A DNA stretch of 64,000 nucleotides from a virus. Below the pieces are notes generated by a model. The model searched no databases. It saw only the letters and a program-made list of their open reading frames with translations, and was not told the origin of the DNA. The translations under genes were made by a program, and so were the position numbers. Position 1 is the first letter of the stretch. Each line of letters starts with the position of its first letter. The stretch spans positions 16,752-80,751 of IMG/VR virus record IMGVR_UViG_3300039308_000034. One strand, 5' to 3'. This document shows positions 49,331 through 57,610 of this stretch, piece after piece.

Positions 49331-49859
49331 AACGTTTCAATCTAAACGGGGGACTCTAGTAAGGGATCCGCCCGTTTTTGTCAGCAAAATTGCGATCGGT
49401 TCGGATGGTGTAACCAAAAGTGTTTCTCTCTTTCTTGATCCTATGCGTGACTTTAAGCCTGAAGAAATCCTTGATCTATTAGACGAGGTAAGACAGGACA
49501 TTCAAATTTGTGTTCGCCAAGCCACTTCAACTGATGATGTGAACTATGGCATTCCAGCACAGGCACAATTGGTTTGCCGAGCGGTACGCGGACTGATTGT
49601 TCCAGAGAAATCGTTCTCAATCGCCGCTGGACAAAATGTGTCGGTCGGTGGTTACCTTGGCTATATCTCTGCAGAAGACCTACAGCGATCGGATATTAAG
49701 CCAAATCTCCAACTGCTCTGGGAAGGCAAAACATACCAGATTGAATATCGTCGGGGCATTCAAGCGAATCAGGGTGAGGTATTGCTACATGAATTAGGCT
49801 TGCGGCAAACACAGTCTCAAACATTTGCAACCCAGCCCGATCCCGTGATCAATTTTTAA
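49323..49859 (+). CDS. Hypothetical virion-associated protein, 178 aa
   Basis: Not recognised. Strand-rich C-terminus (GQNVSVGGYLGYISAEDLQ, LLWEGKTYQIEYRRGI) with an acidic helical middle. It lies upstream of the convergent head-tail adaptor, so it may be a connector or tail-completion protein. The start at 49323 has GAGAAAG five bases upstream. In this version the 28-bp repeat D encodes residues IGSDGVTKSVSLF. A later ATG at 49444 would leave the repeat in the leader. Confidence 0.5.
   Translation: MVETFQSKRGTLVRDPPVFVSKIAIGSDGVTKSVSLFLDPMRDFKPEEILDLLDEVRQDIQICVRQATSTDDVNYGIPAQAQLVCRAVRGLIVPEKSFSIAAGQNVSVGGYLGYISAEDLQRSDIKPNLQLLWEGKTYQIEYRRGIQANQGEVLLHELGLRQTQSQTFATQPDPVINF
49398..49425 (+). 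repeat. 28-bp repeat family, copy D
   Basis: GGTTCGGATGGT ... AAAAGTGTTT. Matches the inverted copy at 49945-49972 with one difference, 519 bases apart, so the two flank most of the 49323 gene. The only copy that may be coding. Confidence 0.75.
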
Positions 49860-49944
49860 ATTTGGGGAATTCTGAATTGAGTAGAAAACACCTTGATCCG
49901 GCTCGATCGACATGCCATAGCCAATCGAGCCATTTTTGTTTTTG

Positions 49945-49972
49945 AAACACTTTTGGTTACACCGTCCGAACC
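49945..49972 (-). repeat. 28-bp repeat family, copy D'
   Basis: Minus-strand GGTTCGGACGGT ... AAAAGTGTTT, 27 of 28 identical to copy D. It lies in the 120-bp gap between two convergent genes, as copy E does. Confidence 0.75.
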
Positions 49973-49979
49973 GATCAAG

Positions 49980-50633
49980 CTAGTTTGTCGTAATTGTCCG
50001 TCGTCGATATTTGTCTATCCCCATCAAAATTTTATCCAAAACGGTTTGTGGCTGTTGCCTATTACTGTTGCCAGACGAGCTACTGGTGGGATAGCGAAAT
50101 GATTTGCTCAGTCCACCAGGGATGCTGATTGATGCTACTTCTCGATCGGCTGTATTCAGGAAATTTAGATCTCCCCCCAATGCCCTCTCTTCAATTACTT
50201 TAAGCAGTAAGGACCAAACCGCCTGCGTCACTTCCCTGGGCAGCGGGTCAATGCCTGCCACATAAGTCACTTCAAAAGGTACGTTTCTAACATTAAAAAA
50301 TAGCCTCCGATTTTGCCGCCAAATTGATGCAATCTGGACTTTGGGAATCGGTAGTGGCGAGATCCCAACCGCATGGTCCTGGAATGACATCAGATTTTCA
50401 ACGGAGAGAACTGGATAGTAAGTCATGATGGCTTCACCCTTGGCATTGGTTGTCAGTCGCTCTGTATATTGCGTCGGGGCAATACGATAGCCTGCCCACC
50501 CATCAACAACAATTTCCAAATCACTTAACCCCAGTTCCAGCAATTCTAATGAAGGAGCTGTTTCGGCAGTGTACTTGCCCATCAGAATTAGTCGATCGCG
50601 AGCAGCTTCAGCGGTAAGGTAGGCGAGAGACAT
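49980..50633 (-). CDS. Head-tail adaptor (connector) protein
   Basis: 217 residues. Pattern of phage gp6/gp15-type adaptors: N-terminal helix bundle (LTAEAARDRLILMG, LELLELGLSDLEIVVDGWAG), the strand YYPVLSVENL, IPFEVTYVAGIDPLP-like NVPFEVTYVAGIDPLP, then EVTQAVWSLLLKVIEERALG. It would join the portal to the tail. It is on the opposite strand to its structural neighbours. An AGGCACTC-ATTC-GGGTGTCT hairpin plus T-run lies nine bases before its ATG. Confidence 0.75.
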   Translation of the reverse strand: MSLAYLTAEAARDRLILMGKYTAETAPSLELLELGLSDLEIVVDGWAGYRIAPTQYTERLTTNAKGEAIMTYYPVLSVENLMSFQDHAVGISPLPIPKVQIASIWRQNRRLFFNVRNVPFEVTYVAGIDPLPREVTQAVWSLLLKVIEERALGGDLNFLNTADREVASISIPGGLSKSFRYPTSSSSGNSNRQQPQTVLDKILMGIDKYRRRTITTN

Positions 50634-50641
50634 ATAAAAAA

Positions 50642-50661
50642 AGACACCCGAATGAGTGCCT
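50642..50661 (-). terminator. Hairpin plus T-run just before the adaptor start
   Basis: Minus strand AGGCACTC-ATTC-GGGTGTCT followed by seven T and ATATG. The T-run ends two bases before the start codon. A good terminator shape in a leader position. Confidence 0.65.
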
Positions 50662-50767
50662 GTAATGGTCTTTTAGGAAAGATCGTGTCATTGAGGAGAA
50701 AAAATGGACTTAGTTCAATTTTAGCTGCTCACAAGTCTAAGTTAATCTAAAACACATAAAATTCTTA

Positions 50768-50838
50768 GGCTAAGATAAGAGCAAATTCATCTTTTACTAA
50801 AGCCCAACGGACAGGATCAGCACTGATTCTCTGTCCGT
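50768..50838 (+). promoter_or_regulatory. Promoter-like word plus hairpin before the gpI-like gene
   Basis: GGCTAAGATAAGAGC (50768-50782), then ACGGACAG-N16-CTGTCCGT (50807-50838) with a pyrimidine-rich tail, then ATG 50854. The order matches the leader at 48154-48233. Confidence 0.5.
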
Positions 50839-50853
50839 CTTCTGCTTTCTGGA

Positions 50854-51879
50854 ATGCCTTATTCAAAAGTTCTCTACGAAAATTTGCCGCTCTATGCGCG
50901 ATTTGCCGATGAAAAAGGCGTTTTGCAGCAGGTTTGTGATGCAATTCAACCTCAATATAACGACATTCATCGTCGTCTCAACCGACTAGAGTTTTTCTTT
51001 GATGTAGAGCATACACCCGCAGAATTTCTCGATTGGTTTGGGCAAATTGTTGGGCTTTCTCCAATTAACGATCAGTGGCTGGGGCTGGGCTTAAACCCAA
51101 ATTGGACGAGTGCCTACAAGCGACGGGTTATCCAGCGTGCCTGGACTTATTGGCAGCTTAAAGGAACAGAATGGGCGGTTCGGGAGGCAATCGATTTATG
51201 GTTGCAATGGCAGCCAGCGCACTCAAATCGACTGTACTTTACTCAACCCTTTGGCAAAACTCCGGTGGCAACTCCACCGCTTTGGTTTGGCTGGGGCACC
51301 CCCTATGATACAAGCTGGGCATTGCCGTGGGATGCAGTGCAGCGCCTAGGCAGTGGTGATGAGCTGCAAGCTTATCAACCAGAGTGGAAGCGGATTGATT
51401 TAACCCAAATTGACCAACCTTGGAGTGATCGCTCCATAATTCAGTCTGCTGCACCAGAGCAGCAATCGATCGGTTCAGCAATGGGTCCTTACGATTCCTG
51501 GATGCACTTTTCACTTCATGCGAGTGAGTGGAACAAGGTCGCACCTAACATCGTTGAACTCAACCCTGAAATATGGGATGCCCATATCACTCCTACCGTT
51601 TGTTTGTGGCTAGAAGTTGACCCAGGCGATGTTTCAGGGTTACAGCCGCTGGAACTGCAACCAAACACGCTACTTCCTCAGCAAGAAACTGTTTGGGATG
51701 TTGTTCAGGACGGGATGAGATGGGGTGACATCTATCCCATCCTCGGCTCACCCGCTCCGATCGTGATTCCACCGGGTGGCTTCGTCATGGAGGATGGTGA
51801 AACGCCCTGGCTAGTGGAGGATGGGTCGGGAATTTGGTACACCAGCGAAGACGAAGAAGCAGAATCAACAGGAGATTGA
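50854..51879 (+). CDS. Baseplate protein, P2 gpI-like tail protein
   Basis: 341 residues. Residues about 5-125 match the tail protein I family (LPLYARFADEKGVLQQVCDAI, FDVEHTPAEFLDWFGQIVGL, RVIQRAWTYWQLKGTEWAVREAIDLWL), which links the baseplate wedge to the fibres. The remainder is Trp/Pro-rich and ends acidic (EDEEAESTGD). The fibre-like gene follows after one base. Supports a complex baseplate although no sheath gene is seen. Confidence 0.8.
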   Translation: MPYSKVLYENLPLYARFADEKGVLQQVCDAIQPQYNDIHRRLNRLEFFFDVEHTPAEFLDWFGQIVGLSPINDQWLGLGLNPNWTSAYKRRVIQRAWTYWQLKGTEWAVREAIDLWLQWQPAHSNRLYFTQPFGKTPVATPPLWFGWGTPYDTSWALPWDAVQRLGSGDELQAYQPEWKRIDLTQIDQPWSDRSIIQSAAPEQQSIGSAMGPYDSWMHFSLHASEWNKVAPNIVELNPEIWDAHITPTVCLWLEVDPGDVSGLQPLELQPNTLLPQQETVWDVVQDGMRWGDIYPILGSPAPIVIPPGGFVMEDGETPWLVEDGSGIWYTSEDEEAESTGD

Positions 51880-51880
51880 G

Positions 51881-52462
51881 ATGAGCGATCCAGGAACCGT
51901 TTCGAGCTGGACCAAATTGAGCAAAGAGGACTTTGACGGTGCTGATCTACTGCCAGTTATCGACGTCTCAGAAACGGGTCGTAACCGCAATAAAACCATT
52001 CGCAAAGACAATTTGCCGTATGCTCCAGAAGACCATACCCATAACATTGTTGAGATCTACGGGTTGGATTACCTGCTGGACCTGAAATCGCCAGTCAACC
52101 ATACTCATCCAGCAACCGCCATTCAATTTGGTTCCATTCGGGCATATCGTCCCAGGGCGGTCGCGGCTGAAAGTCGTAATCTGGATTCCTCGGATCAAGG
52201 GCGAAAAATTTGGTGCAATTCGTCTGCTCCAATCACCCTAACAGTCCCAGTCGATACAGGAAACTCGGCAATTGACTTAGTAATTGATAGCGAAATTGAT
52301 TTAATTCAGATCGGAACTGGGGAGGTTTGGATTGCTCCAGAAGATCTGACTGTACTGATTAACGATCAGACGAATCCGATCAAGCTGTCAGGCAAATTTT
52401 CAGGTGCTCAACTCGTTAAATACGCGCCCAATACCTATTACTTGTTAGGGGGCACCGCATAA
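51881..52462 (+). CDS. Tail fibre-like protein, 193 aa
   Basis: ATG 51881 is preferred, one base after the gpI-like stop (a longer frame from 51821 overlaps it). The protein has the DHTHNIVEIYGL and NHTHPATAI repeats common in phage fibre shafts, then a beta-rich C-terminal half (LTVPVDTGNSAIDLVIDSEIDLIQIGTGEVWIAP) like capping domains of fibres or pectate-lyase-type modules. It stops in a TAATG overlap with the next gene. Probably part of the baseplate fibre. Confidence 0.65.
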   Translation: MSDPGTVSSWTKLSKEDFDGADLLPVIDVSETGRNRNKTIRKDNLPYAPEDHTHNIVEIYGLDYLLDLKSPVNHTHPATAIQFGSIRAYRPRAVAAESRNLDSSDQGRKIWCNSSAPITLTVPVDTGNSAIDLVIDSEIDLIQIGTGEVWIAPEDLTVLINDQTNPIKLSGKFSGAQLVKYAPNTYYLLGGTA

Positions 52463-54879
52463 TGGCGATCGGGCTGCTCTATGCCATTTTTAAGTCAGCA
52501 AGTTCAGGCAGCAGTGACCTCCTACCTGAAACGATCGATTATCGCAATCGGTTACTTGCCGACAATGAAACGATCTCTGACGAAGATCTCCAGTTGGTCA
52601 ACGGATTCCTCGCAGGCTTGTGCGAAGATGGGTTGCGTGACCCAAACAACCCTCAAAGCTCAATCTTGAGAGAGTTCAGTTTTTACGGTGGCAATAGCCT
52701 GAACTCTGCTTTACATAAGCTTTTCTACATTGCTGGCACTCCCGCAAAGTGTACCAACGTCAATTTTGTTGAGGCAGACTTTTCACGCACAACAGGGCTT
52801 GCCCCTGATATTTCTCTCTCGAAATCTCTTTCTACTGGGTTACCCTCAAACCTTCTTTCTTACGAAAACACCCACCTTTCTTCTTGGACAAACTCTGAGC
52901 GACTCAGCAACAACTACGAACACCTGATTGGTGCCTTTGCCTTCAACCTTGAGTTGGGTTGGTCATTCGATCGAACGACCTATTATTCAGGCAAGGATTT
53001 CTATGCCCTGTCTGAACCAATCAACAGAATTGGGCTATTTACGTTTACCAGAACCCCATCTGCGGTTACCTTCTATCACAATGGGGTTCCATTCTCCTCG
53101 CTCCCTTCGATTGGTGAGTTCTCCTTTTCTGATTCAGCAATCAATGTCTTCCGAGGGCACTCCCTCAACTCAAGCCAGGCTGGAATCCAATACTCGATCG
53201 GCACTGGAATGACGGATGCTCAGTCTCTTGCCTTCTACAATCGCTGCCTGACGTTGCAACAAGGATTAGGAAGGCTGCCCATTAATCCTGAAGTACTCGA
53301 ATACAGAGCCAGGATATTAGCGCAGGGAGGTACTATTTCAGCGTCCACTCTGGCAAGTGTTGACAAACTGACAACCGACCTTCAGTCAGTCAAGAGTAAA
53401 ATTATCGCGCTCTACCCGGTTGCAGGCGATCGCTTGCAGGATGCGCTCGTGCCTCTCTATACAACCGTTGCTGCCACTGGCTACAACTACGTTGCAGGAG
53501 ATTATGTTGAGCGAGGAATGAGTGGAGGGTTAAAAGGTGGCAATGGCAAATACGTCAATACGGGTATTACGGGTGCCGGACTCTCTCCTGCTGACTTTGG
53601 ATTAGGTTTTTACTTCTCCGAGTGGGAGTACCCAGGCTCTAACTACGAAATGCTCGGCGGGTGGCTCGATACTTCCTCTGGGGTTGTCCAGGTTTCACTG
53701 AGCCGCAACGGTGGGTTGATTTATCCCTTGGGGGGCAACTCCTATCTCTACAATACTTTTTCTGATGCGACCAAACGGGGGTTTATTTTTGAAACCGCAC
53801 TGACAGCAAGCTCTCTAAATGTCTATATCAACGGCAATTTCGTTTCAGGCTCAGCCTACGATCGGGGCACTGACTGGAATACCACCCGACCGCTTTATCT
53901 GGGAGCTAGAAATCTAATTGGCAATCCTGATAGCTTTTCTGCTGCACGGATCAAAACCGCTGTTTTGACCAAGGGGCTGAGCGAGGCTGAGGCGCTTATC
54001 CTCTACAACGCAGTCTATGCTTTCAATTCGGCACTTGGTCGAGCTGAAGCTTCGCTTCATGCCGATACGATCGACTTTCAAAATCGGATGACAGCCGCAA
54101 GTGTGGCACTGAGCGAAGATGATTTAGCGTTAGGTGCTGACCCGCTAATTCGGGCATTGCAACCGTTTAAGGCGAATGTAGTAGGGGCTTTTCCAATTAT
54201 TGGAGTGGGATTAAATGCTGCAAAATTATCGCTGTTTGCTCAGAGCGATCGATTAGATTCGTCTGGCGGGTTGACGGGAGCAAACAAGGATTTGTTGCTC
54301 ACAAATGTTGTTGCCGGAGACTATGCCCAGTCCAAGGGATTGAAGCAATCCGCTTCATCAATTCTGGAAATGAACTGGTCACTTCAATCAATTGATCAGG
54401 CGAACTTTACAGCATTAATCTACTGCGCGCCAATTAGATACAACGTGGGAGACCAGTGCCTTTTTGGAGGCTATCGAAATTTTATTTATGAAATGAGCTT
54501 TGGCGCAGCGGCAATTTCGAGTGGGCTGATTGTGTCAGGAGGTAAAACGAGCTCACCAAATTCATTTGCGACAGGTTCAACCAATTTCAGTCAAGGAATG
54601 GTTGCGTTGACCGCTTCCAGTAGTAACGACCTGCGACTTTACACAAACACATCGTTGGCAGGTTCTACCAGCGTTACCAGAGATGTTTCAGGTTCAATCA
54701 ACCTCAATTTCCCGCTTTTGTCTTATGCAATTTACGATGGCGATAATTATGGCAGGATGGTCGGCAGCGAATTGAGGTTTGCCCTACTTTTAAATCGTGG
54801 GGTTTCTGAGGCAGAGATCGCCACGATGTACACCGCGATCCAATCATTCAACGAATACTTTGAACGGGCAATTGTATGA
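52462..54879 (+). CDS. Fibre/adhesin with three LamG-like modules
   Basis: 805 residues made of three repeats of about 265 residues. Each has an N-terminal helix unit (LEYRARILAQGGTISASTLASVDKL; IDFQNRMTAASVALSEDDLAL) and a concanavalin/LamG-like beta sandwich (LNVYINGNFVSGSAYDRG, LYLGARNLIGNPDSFSAARI) ending SEAEALILYNAVYAFN. Such modules bind sugars, so this is a likely host-receptor adhesin. The three copies have diverged strongly. It overlaps both neighbours (TAATG and ATGA), inside the baseplate/fibre operon. Confidence 0.7.
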   Translation: MAIGLLYAIFKSASSGSSDLLPETIDYRNRLLADNETISDEDLQLVNGFLAGLCEDGLRDPNNPQSSILREFSFYGGNSLNSALHKLFYIAGTPAKCTNVNFVEADFSRTTGLAPDISLSKSLSTGLPSNLLSYENTHLSSWTNSERLSNNYEHLIGAFAFNLELGWSFDRTTYYSGKDFYALSEPINRIGLFTFTRTPSAVTFYHNGVPFSSLPSIGEFSFSDSAINVFRGHSLNSSQAGIQYSIGTGMTDAQSLAFYNRCLTLQQGLGRLPINPEVLEYRARILAQGGTISASTLASVDKLTTDLQSVKSKIIALYPVAGDRLQDALVPLYTTVAATGYNYVAGDYVERGMSGGLKGGNGKYVNTGITGAGLSPADFGLGFYFSEWEYPGSNYEMLGGWLDTSSGVVQVSLSRNGGLIYPLGGNSYLYNTFSDATKRGFIFETALTASSLNVYINGNFVSGSAYDRGTDWNTTRPLYLGARNLIGNPDSFSAARIKTAVLTKGLSEAEALILYNAVYAFNSALGRAEASLHADTIDFQNRMTAASVALSEDDLALGADPLIRALQPFKANVVGAFPIIGVGLNAAKLSLFAQSDRLDSSGGLTGANKDLLLTNVVAGDYAQSKGLKQSASSILEMNWSLQSIDQANFTALIYCAPIRYNVGDQCLFGGYRNFIYEMSFGAAAISSGLIVSGGKTSSPNSFATGSTNFSQGMVALTASSSNDLRLYTNTSLAGSTSVTRDVSGSINLNFPLLSYAIYDGDNYGRMVGSELRFALLLNRGVSEAEIATMYTAIQSFNEYFERAIV

Positions 54880-55259
54880 CACCTGAAGAACTGCAATTCA
54901 ATCTAGCAAGCAATCCTCGCAATATGCTTCAGCTAACAAATGAAGAGCGATCGTCACTGCTTCTTCTGTTATCCCCATACTCTAGCGAGGGGTTTTCTCA
55001 ACAGCAATTTGAATGGCTTTCAAATTGGTTCCTGGTTGTTCCAGAGAATGAGATTACTTCAATTGAGGTCTTTAACCAGAAACCCAGATCTATCAAAGTG
55101 GGTTACCAAACGACACTCGACGATCGTAAGGTTGTTCGAGCTGCAATTCTGCTCGATCAAGGAAATTATCCTAGGCATGAATTACCGTGTGAAAGCTGGA
55201 CGATCGTTAAACTTTCCGACTCAGATTTTCCCCACATCACATCAATAAACCCCAACTAA
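54876..55259 (+). CDS. Hypothetical protein of the fibre operon, 127 aa
   Basis: Not recognised. N-terminal helices (PEELQFNLASNPRNMLQL) and a strand-rich middle (VVPENEITSIEVFNQKPRSIKVGY). Starts in an ATGA overlap with the adhesin and ends one base before the next gene. May be a fibre chaperone or adhesin partner by position only. Confidence 0.55.
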   Translation: MTPEELQFNLASNPRNMLQLTNEERSSLLLLLSPYSSEGFSQQQFEWLSNWFLVVPENEITSIEVFNQKPRSIKVGYQTTLDDRKVVRAAILLDQGNYPRHELPCESWTIVKLSDSDFPHITSINPN

Positions 55260-55260
55260 A

Positions 55261-55764
55261 ATGACAATTCGAGGACTTGACCCCCAAACAGGCGAATTTA
55301 TCTATCTTGCCGCCGACGGCGCTGGGAGCGAAGTTGACCCCAAGATTTTGATTCGCAAAGATCCAATTGCTCATGCAAAACTTGATGCATTGGCGAATGC
55401 GATCAGCAGTTTGTTCCCCTCACCGCAAGTCTATAATTCCAACCCCAGCAACAATTCTGCTGCTGCTATGGTTAAGACCTCAAGTGGATACTTGTGCGGA
55501 TTCTCAATCTCAAACTACACCAGCACCACCTGCTATCTTCAATTTTTCAATCTAGCCAATCCGCCAGAGGCTGGCAATTCCAGCCCGCAGCTACGTCCTT
55601 TCGTTGTTTATGCAGGCAGTGTATTTGGAATCGGATCAGAACTTCTTAGCCAACGCGGCGTTCTATTTGGCTCAGGTATTAGCTACGGGATATCTTCTAC
55701 CCGCAATACTTTCACCCCAGTTACTCAGCCAGGAAATTTAGACGTAATTGTTCTCTTCAATTAA
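55261..55764 (+). CDS. Virion-type hypothetical protein, 167 aa
   Basis: Not recognised. The C-terminal 100 residues are beta-rich (TSSGYLCGFSISNYTSTTCYLQFFNL ... QLRPFVVYAGSVFGIGSE) like small virion surface modules. A spacer of one base separates it from the previous gene. The N-terminus (GLDPQTGEFIYLAADGAG) resembles fibre-attachment segments. Probably a fibre or decoration protein. Confidence 0.55.
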   Translation: MTIRGLDPQTGEFIYLAADGAGSEVDPKILIRKDPIAHAKLDALANAISSLFPSPQVYNSNPSNNSAAAMVKTSSGYLCGFSISNYTSTTCYLQFFNLANPPEAGNSSPQLRPFVVYAGSVFGIGSELLSQRGVLFGSGISYGISSTRNTFTPVTQPGNLDVIVLFN

Positions 55765-55770
55765 AAAGAA

Positions 55771-56286
55771 ATGTTTATTTATCAACCTCTTCCAACCTAC
55801 ACGAATAGCCCAACAAATGAGTCTGGGGTTCCTACAATTCAATGGATTAAATCGAGGTTTGGCGGCATTATCTCAATGCCTGCAAAGACGGTTGACCCCA
55901 ACAGTCCAGAAACAGCTTTGAACCTATCAGGGTCAGATTTTACGATCGCTACCATTTCAAACGGTAGTGAGCTTAATCCTAAAGCGATTACTCCGTTATC
56001 TAATAACGGAAAGCATTTCTACCGAATTAGCTATCAAGTTCAGTATTCCTTCACCGGGTTTGCTACAACCCTACGGCTTGCAATCGTGGTGCTCGAAAAT
56101 GGCGTAAGAACAGACTATATTCTTGAAGAGCTTAAGGCAGACAAAATCTATGGTAGAACCCTAAGCGGCTCTACAGTTATTCCACTTACCAGCAACAACA
56201 ATTTTTACTCAAGAATGTTCGTTGTAGCTTTTTCTGATGTTACATCCGAAGTCACGGGAAGTCTTGGGATTGAAATTGTATCCTAA
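55771..56286 (+). CDS. Virion-type hypothetical protein, 171 aa
   Basis: Not recognised. The protein is almost all beta strands (FTIATISNGSELNPKAITPL, HFYRISYQVQYSFTGFATTLRLAIVVLENG), a jelly-roll-like look common in phage fibre tips. Last gene of the + baseplate/fibre operon and convergent with the 56292 gene. Confidence 0.55.
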   Translation: MFIYQPLPTYTNSPTNESGVPTIQWIKSRFGGIISMPAKTVDPNSPETALNLSGSDFTIATISNGSELNPKAITPLSNNGKHFYRISYQVQYSFTGFATTLRLAIVVLENGVRTDYILEELKADKIYGRTLSGSTVIPLTSNNNFYSRMFVVAFSDVTSEVTGSLGIEIVS

Positions 56287-56291
56287 GCTAA

Positions 56292-56960
56292 TCATTGCAG
56301 CTTAGTTGGTTCGCCTTCATCTATTTCAATCGAATCAATTTTCTGTAATCGGCGCAGATAAAATCTGTAGAAAACCGATGCTTCTGTTACCCAATAGTCA
56401 TCAAGCTCGTGGTTTTCTAGACACCAATCAAACTCACGAGAGGTGCGACAACGAATCAAAAACGATCGCTCCCGATTTTCAATCAATCGATCTCGAAGAG
56501 AGAGCGTTACTTTAAGTGAAAGCCAATCCTGAATATCTACGCTTTTAATTTCATCAAGAGCGAGATATATGCAGAACAAGCAGCGAGGCGAAATTTTGTC
56601 ACGAGCCAAACGCACAGTACAAAAAATAACGTGTGTTGGTTGTCGTGTTCCAAGACCTCTAAATCCCTCTGCCAGCATAGCTTTTGCGGTCTTTTGCGTA
56701 AGCCTTTGACAAAAGAGGTGGTGGACGATATTTGAGGTACGGGGCAGCGCGCCACGAAACTCGGCAATCCGGGATGACGGAACCACTGCCCGGAACGGTG
56801 GAACTGTTTCACGATATTTTTTCCTCCCATGAAATTGGGGAAGCCAGGATTGGAGCCAACCATAGAAAGAACCCCACCAAAGTTTATCAAGGAATCGATT
56901 GTGCCGATCTGCTGTTTGATACATTGAGCTTTGTCCGATCGCTAAAAAAGAGTGGCACAA
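56292..56960 (-). CDS. Hypothetical basic protein, 222 aa
   Basis: Not recognised. Rich in Arg, Trp, Cys and His, with a C-terminal part (RDRLIENRERSFLIRCRTSREFDWCLENHELDDYWVTEASVFYRFYL) that looks like real protein. The start is uncertain: ATG 56960 or 56924. A competing frame on the same strand covers 56537-56890, but it lacks the conserved-looking end. A single gene on the opposite strand to the fibre operon. Confidence 0.45.
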   Translation of the reverse strand: MCHSFLAIGQSSMYQTADRHNRFLDKLWWGSFYGWLQSWLPQFHGRKKYRETVPPFRAVVPSSRIAEFRGALPRTSNIVHHLFCQRLTQKTAKAMLAEGFRGLGTRQPTHVIFCTVRLARDKISPRCLFCIYLALDEIKSVDIQDWLSLKVTLSLRDRLIENRERSFLIRCRTSREFDWCLENHELDDYWVTEASVFYRFYLRRLQKIDSIEIDEGEPTKLQ

Positions 56961-57052
56961 ATTAACGAAAATTCACACTTTTTGTCCGGATCGAGGCTGC
57001 TTGCAGCGATACCTCGATTTAAGTTGCTGTGCCACCTTTGCAATCAGCACAT

Positions 57053-57445
57053 TCAGCGCAGTGGCTTCTCTCCCGATTTCCAGATCAGCAAATGCTGTAA
57101 AAAGTCCAAAATTGCTTGCCTCTGGGGAAGAGGCAACATTGAAAACATTGCTGCTGCTGCAAAGACAAGGGGAATAAAATCCAACAGATCAAGCTGACCT
57201 GTCCTAGTTCTCAGATAGCTTTCCGCACCAAGATTGAATTCCAAAACAGTGGAAAAGATCGTAGAAGCTAACATCCCTAGAACAAATAGAATTAGGAAAA
57301 TGTAGTGGAGAACCTGATGATGCAACCTTTTTCGCTCTTTTGAGCCTTCCTGAAGCTGTGCGGAAATGAAGGCTTCCAAACCATCAATTCGGTCACAGAG
57401 AACAATAAACTCATCCCGTGTGATCCACTGGGGATCTTCCATCAT
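57053..57445 (-). CDS. Two-helix membrane protein; candidate holin
   Basis: 130 residues. An N-terminal soluble segment (TRDEFIVLCDRIDGLEAF, then a basic SKERKRLHHQ) is followed by two membrane helices: VLHYIFLILFVLGMLASTIFS (about 48-72) and LDFIPLVFAAAAMFSMLPL (about 88-106), with a basic tail. The size and topology suit a class II holin, which would open the membrane for the lysin at 19.5 kb. The evidence is topology only, and it could be another small membrane protein. Confidence 0.5.
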   Translation of the reverse strand: MMEDPQWITRDEFIVLCDRIDGLEAFISAQLQEGSKERKRLHHQVLHYIFLILFVLGMLASTIFSTVLEFNLGAESYLRTRTGQLDLLDFIPLVFAAAAMFSMLPLPQRQAILDFLQHLLIWKSGEKPLR

Positions 57446-57508
57446 AAAATTTATGCCAACTTAATTGGGTCTATCCTGGTCTATTTTTAGCATTTAAGGT
57501 TACGATTA

Positions 57509-57604
57509 GGCTATAAAATTAATAGCTGGCATTTTTTGCTGGCAAAGTAATTCATAACCATCACAACTCCTAACGGCAGTCCCTTTGCGGGGCTGTCTTT
57601 TTTT
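57509..57604 (+). promoter_or_regulatory. Leader of the capsid operon with promoter word and attenuator
   Basis: GGCTATAAAATTAA (57509-57522) is a plausible -10 region. GGCAGTCCC-TTTGC-GGGGCTGTC (57575-57597) and seven T then end six bases before ATG 57611. This is a terminator-like hairpin in the leader of the capsid operon. Confidence 0.65.
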
Positions 57605-57610
57605 GTGCCC

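Noticed and set aside
56984-57000. Ninth copy of the 28-bp repeat
   Set aside because: Only CACTTTTTGTCCGGA matches and the middle is missing, so the likeness may be chance.
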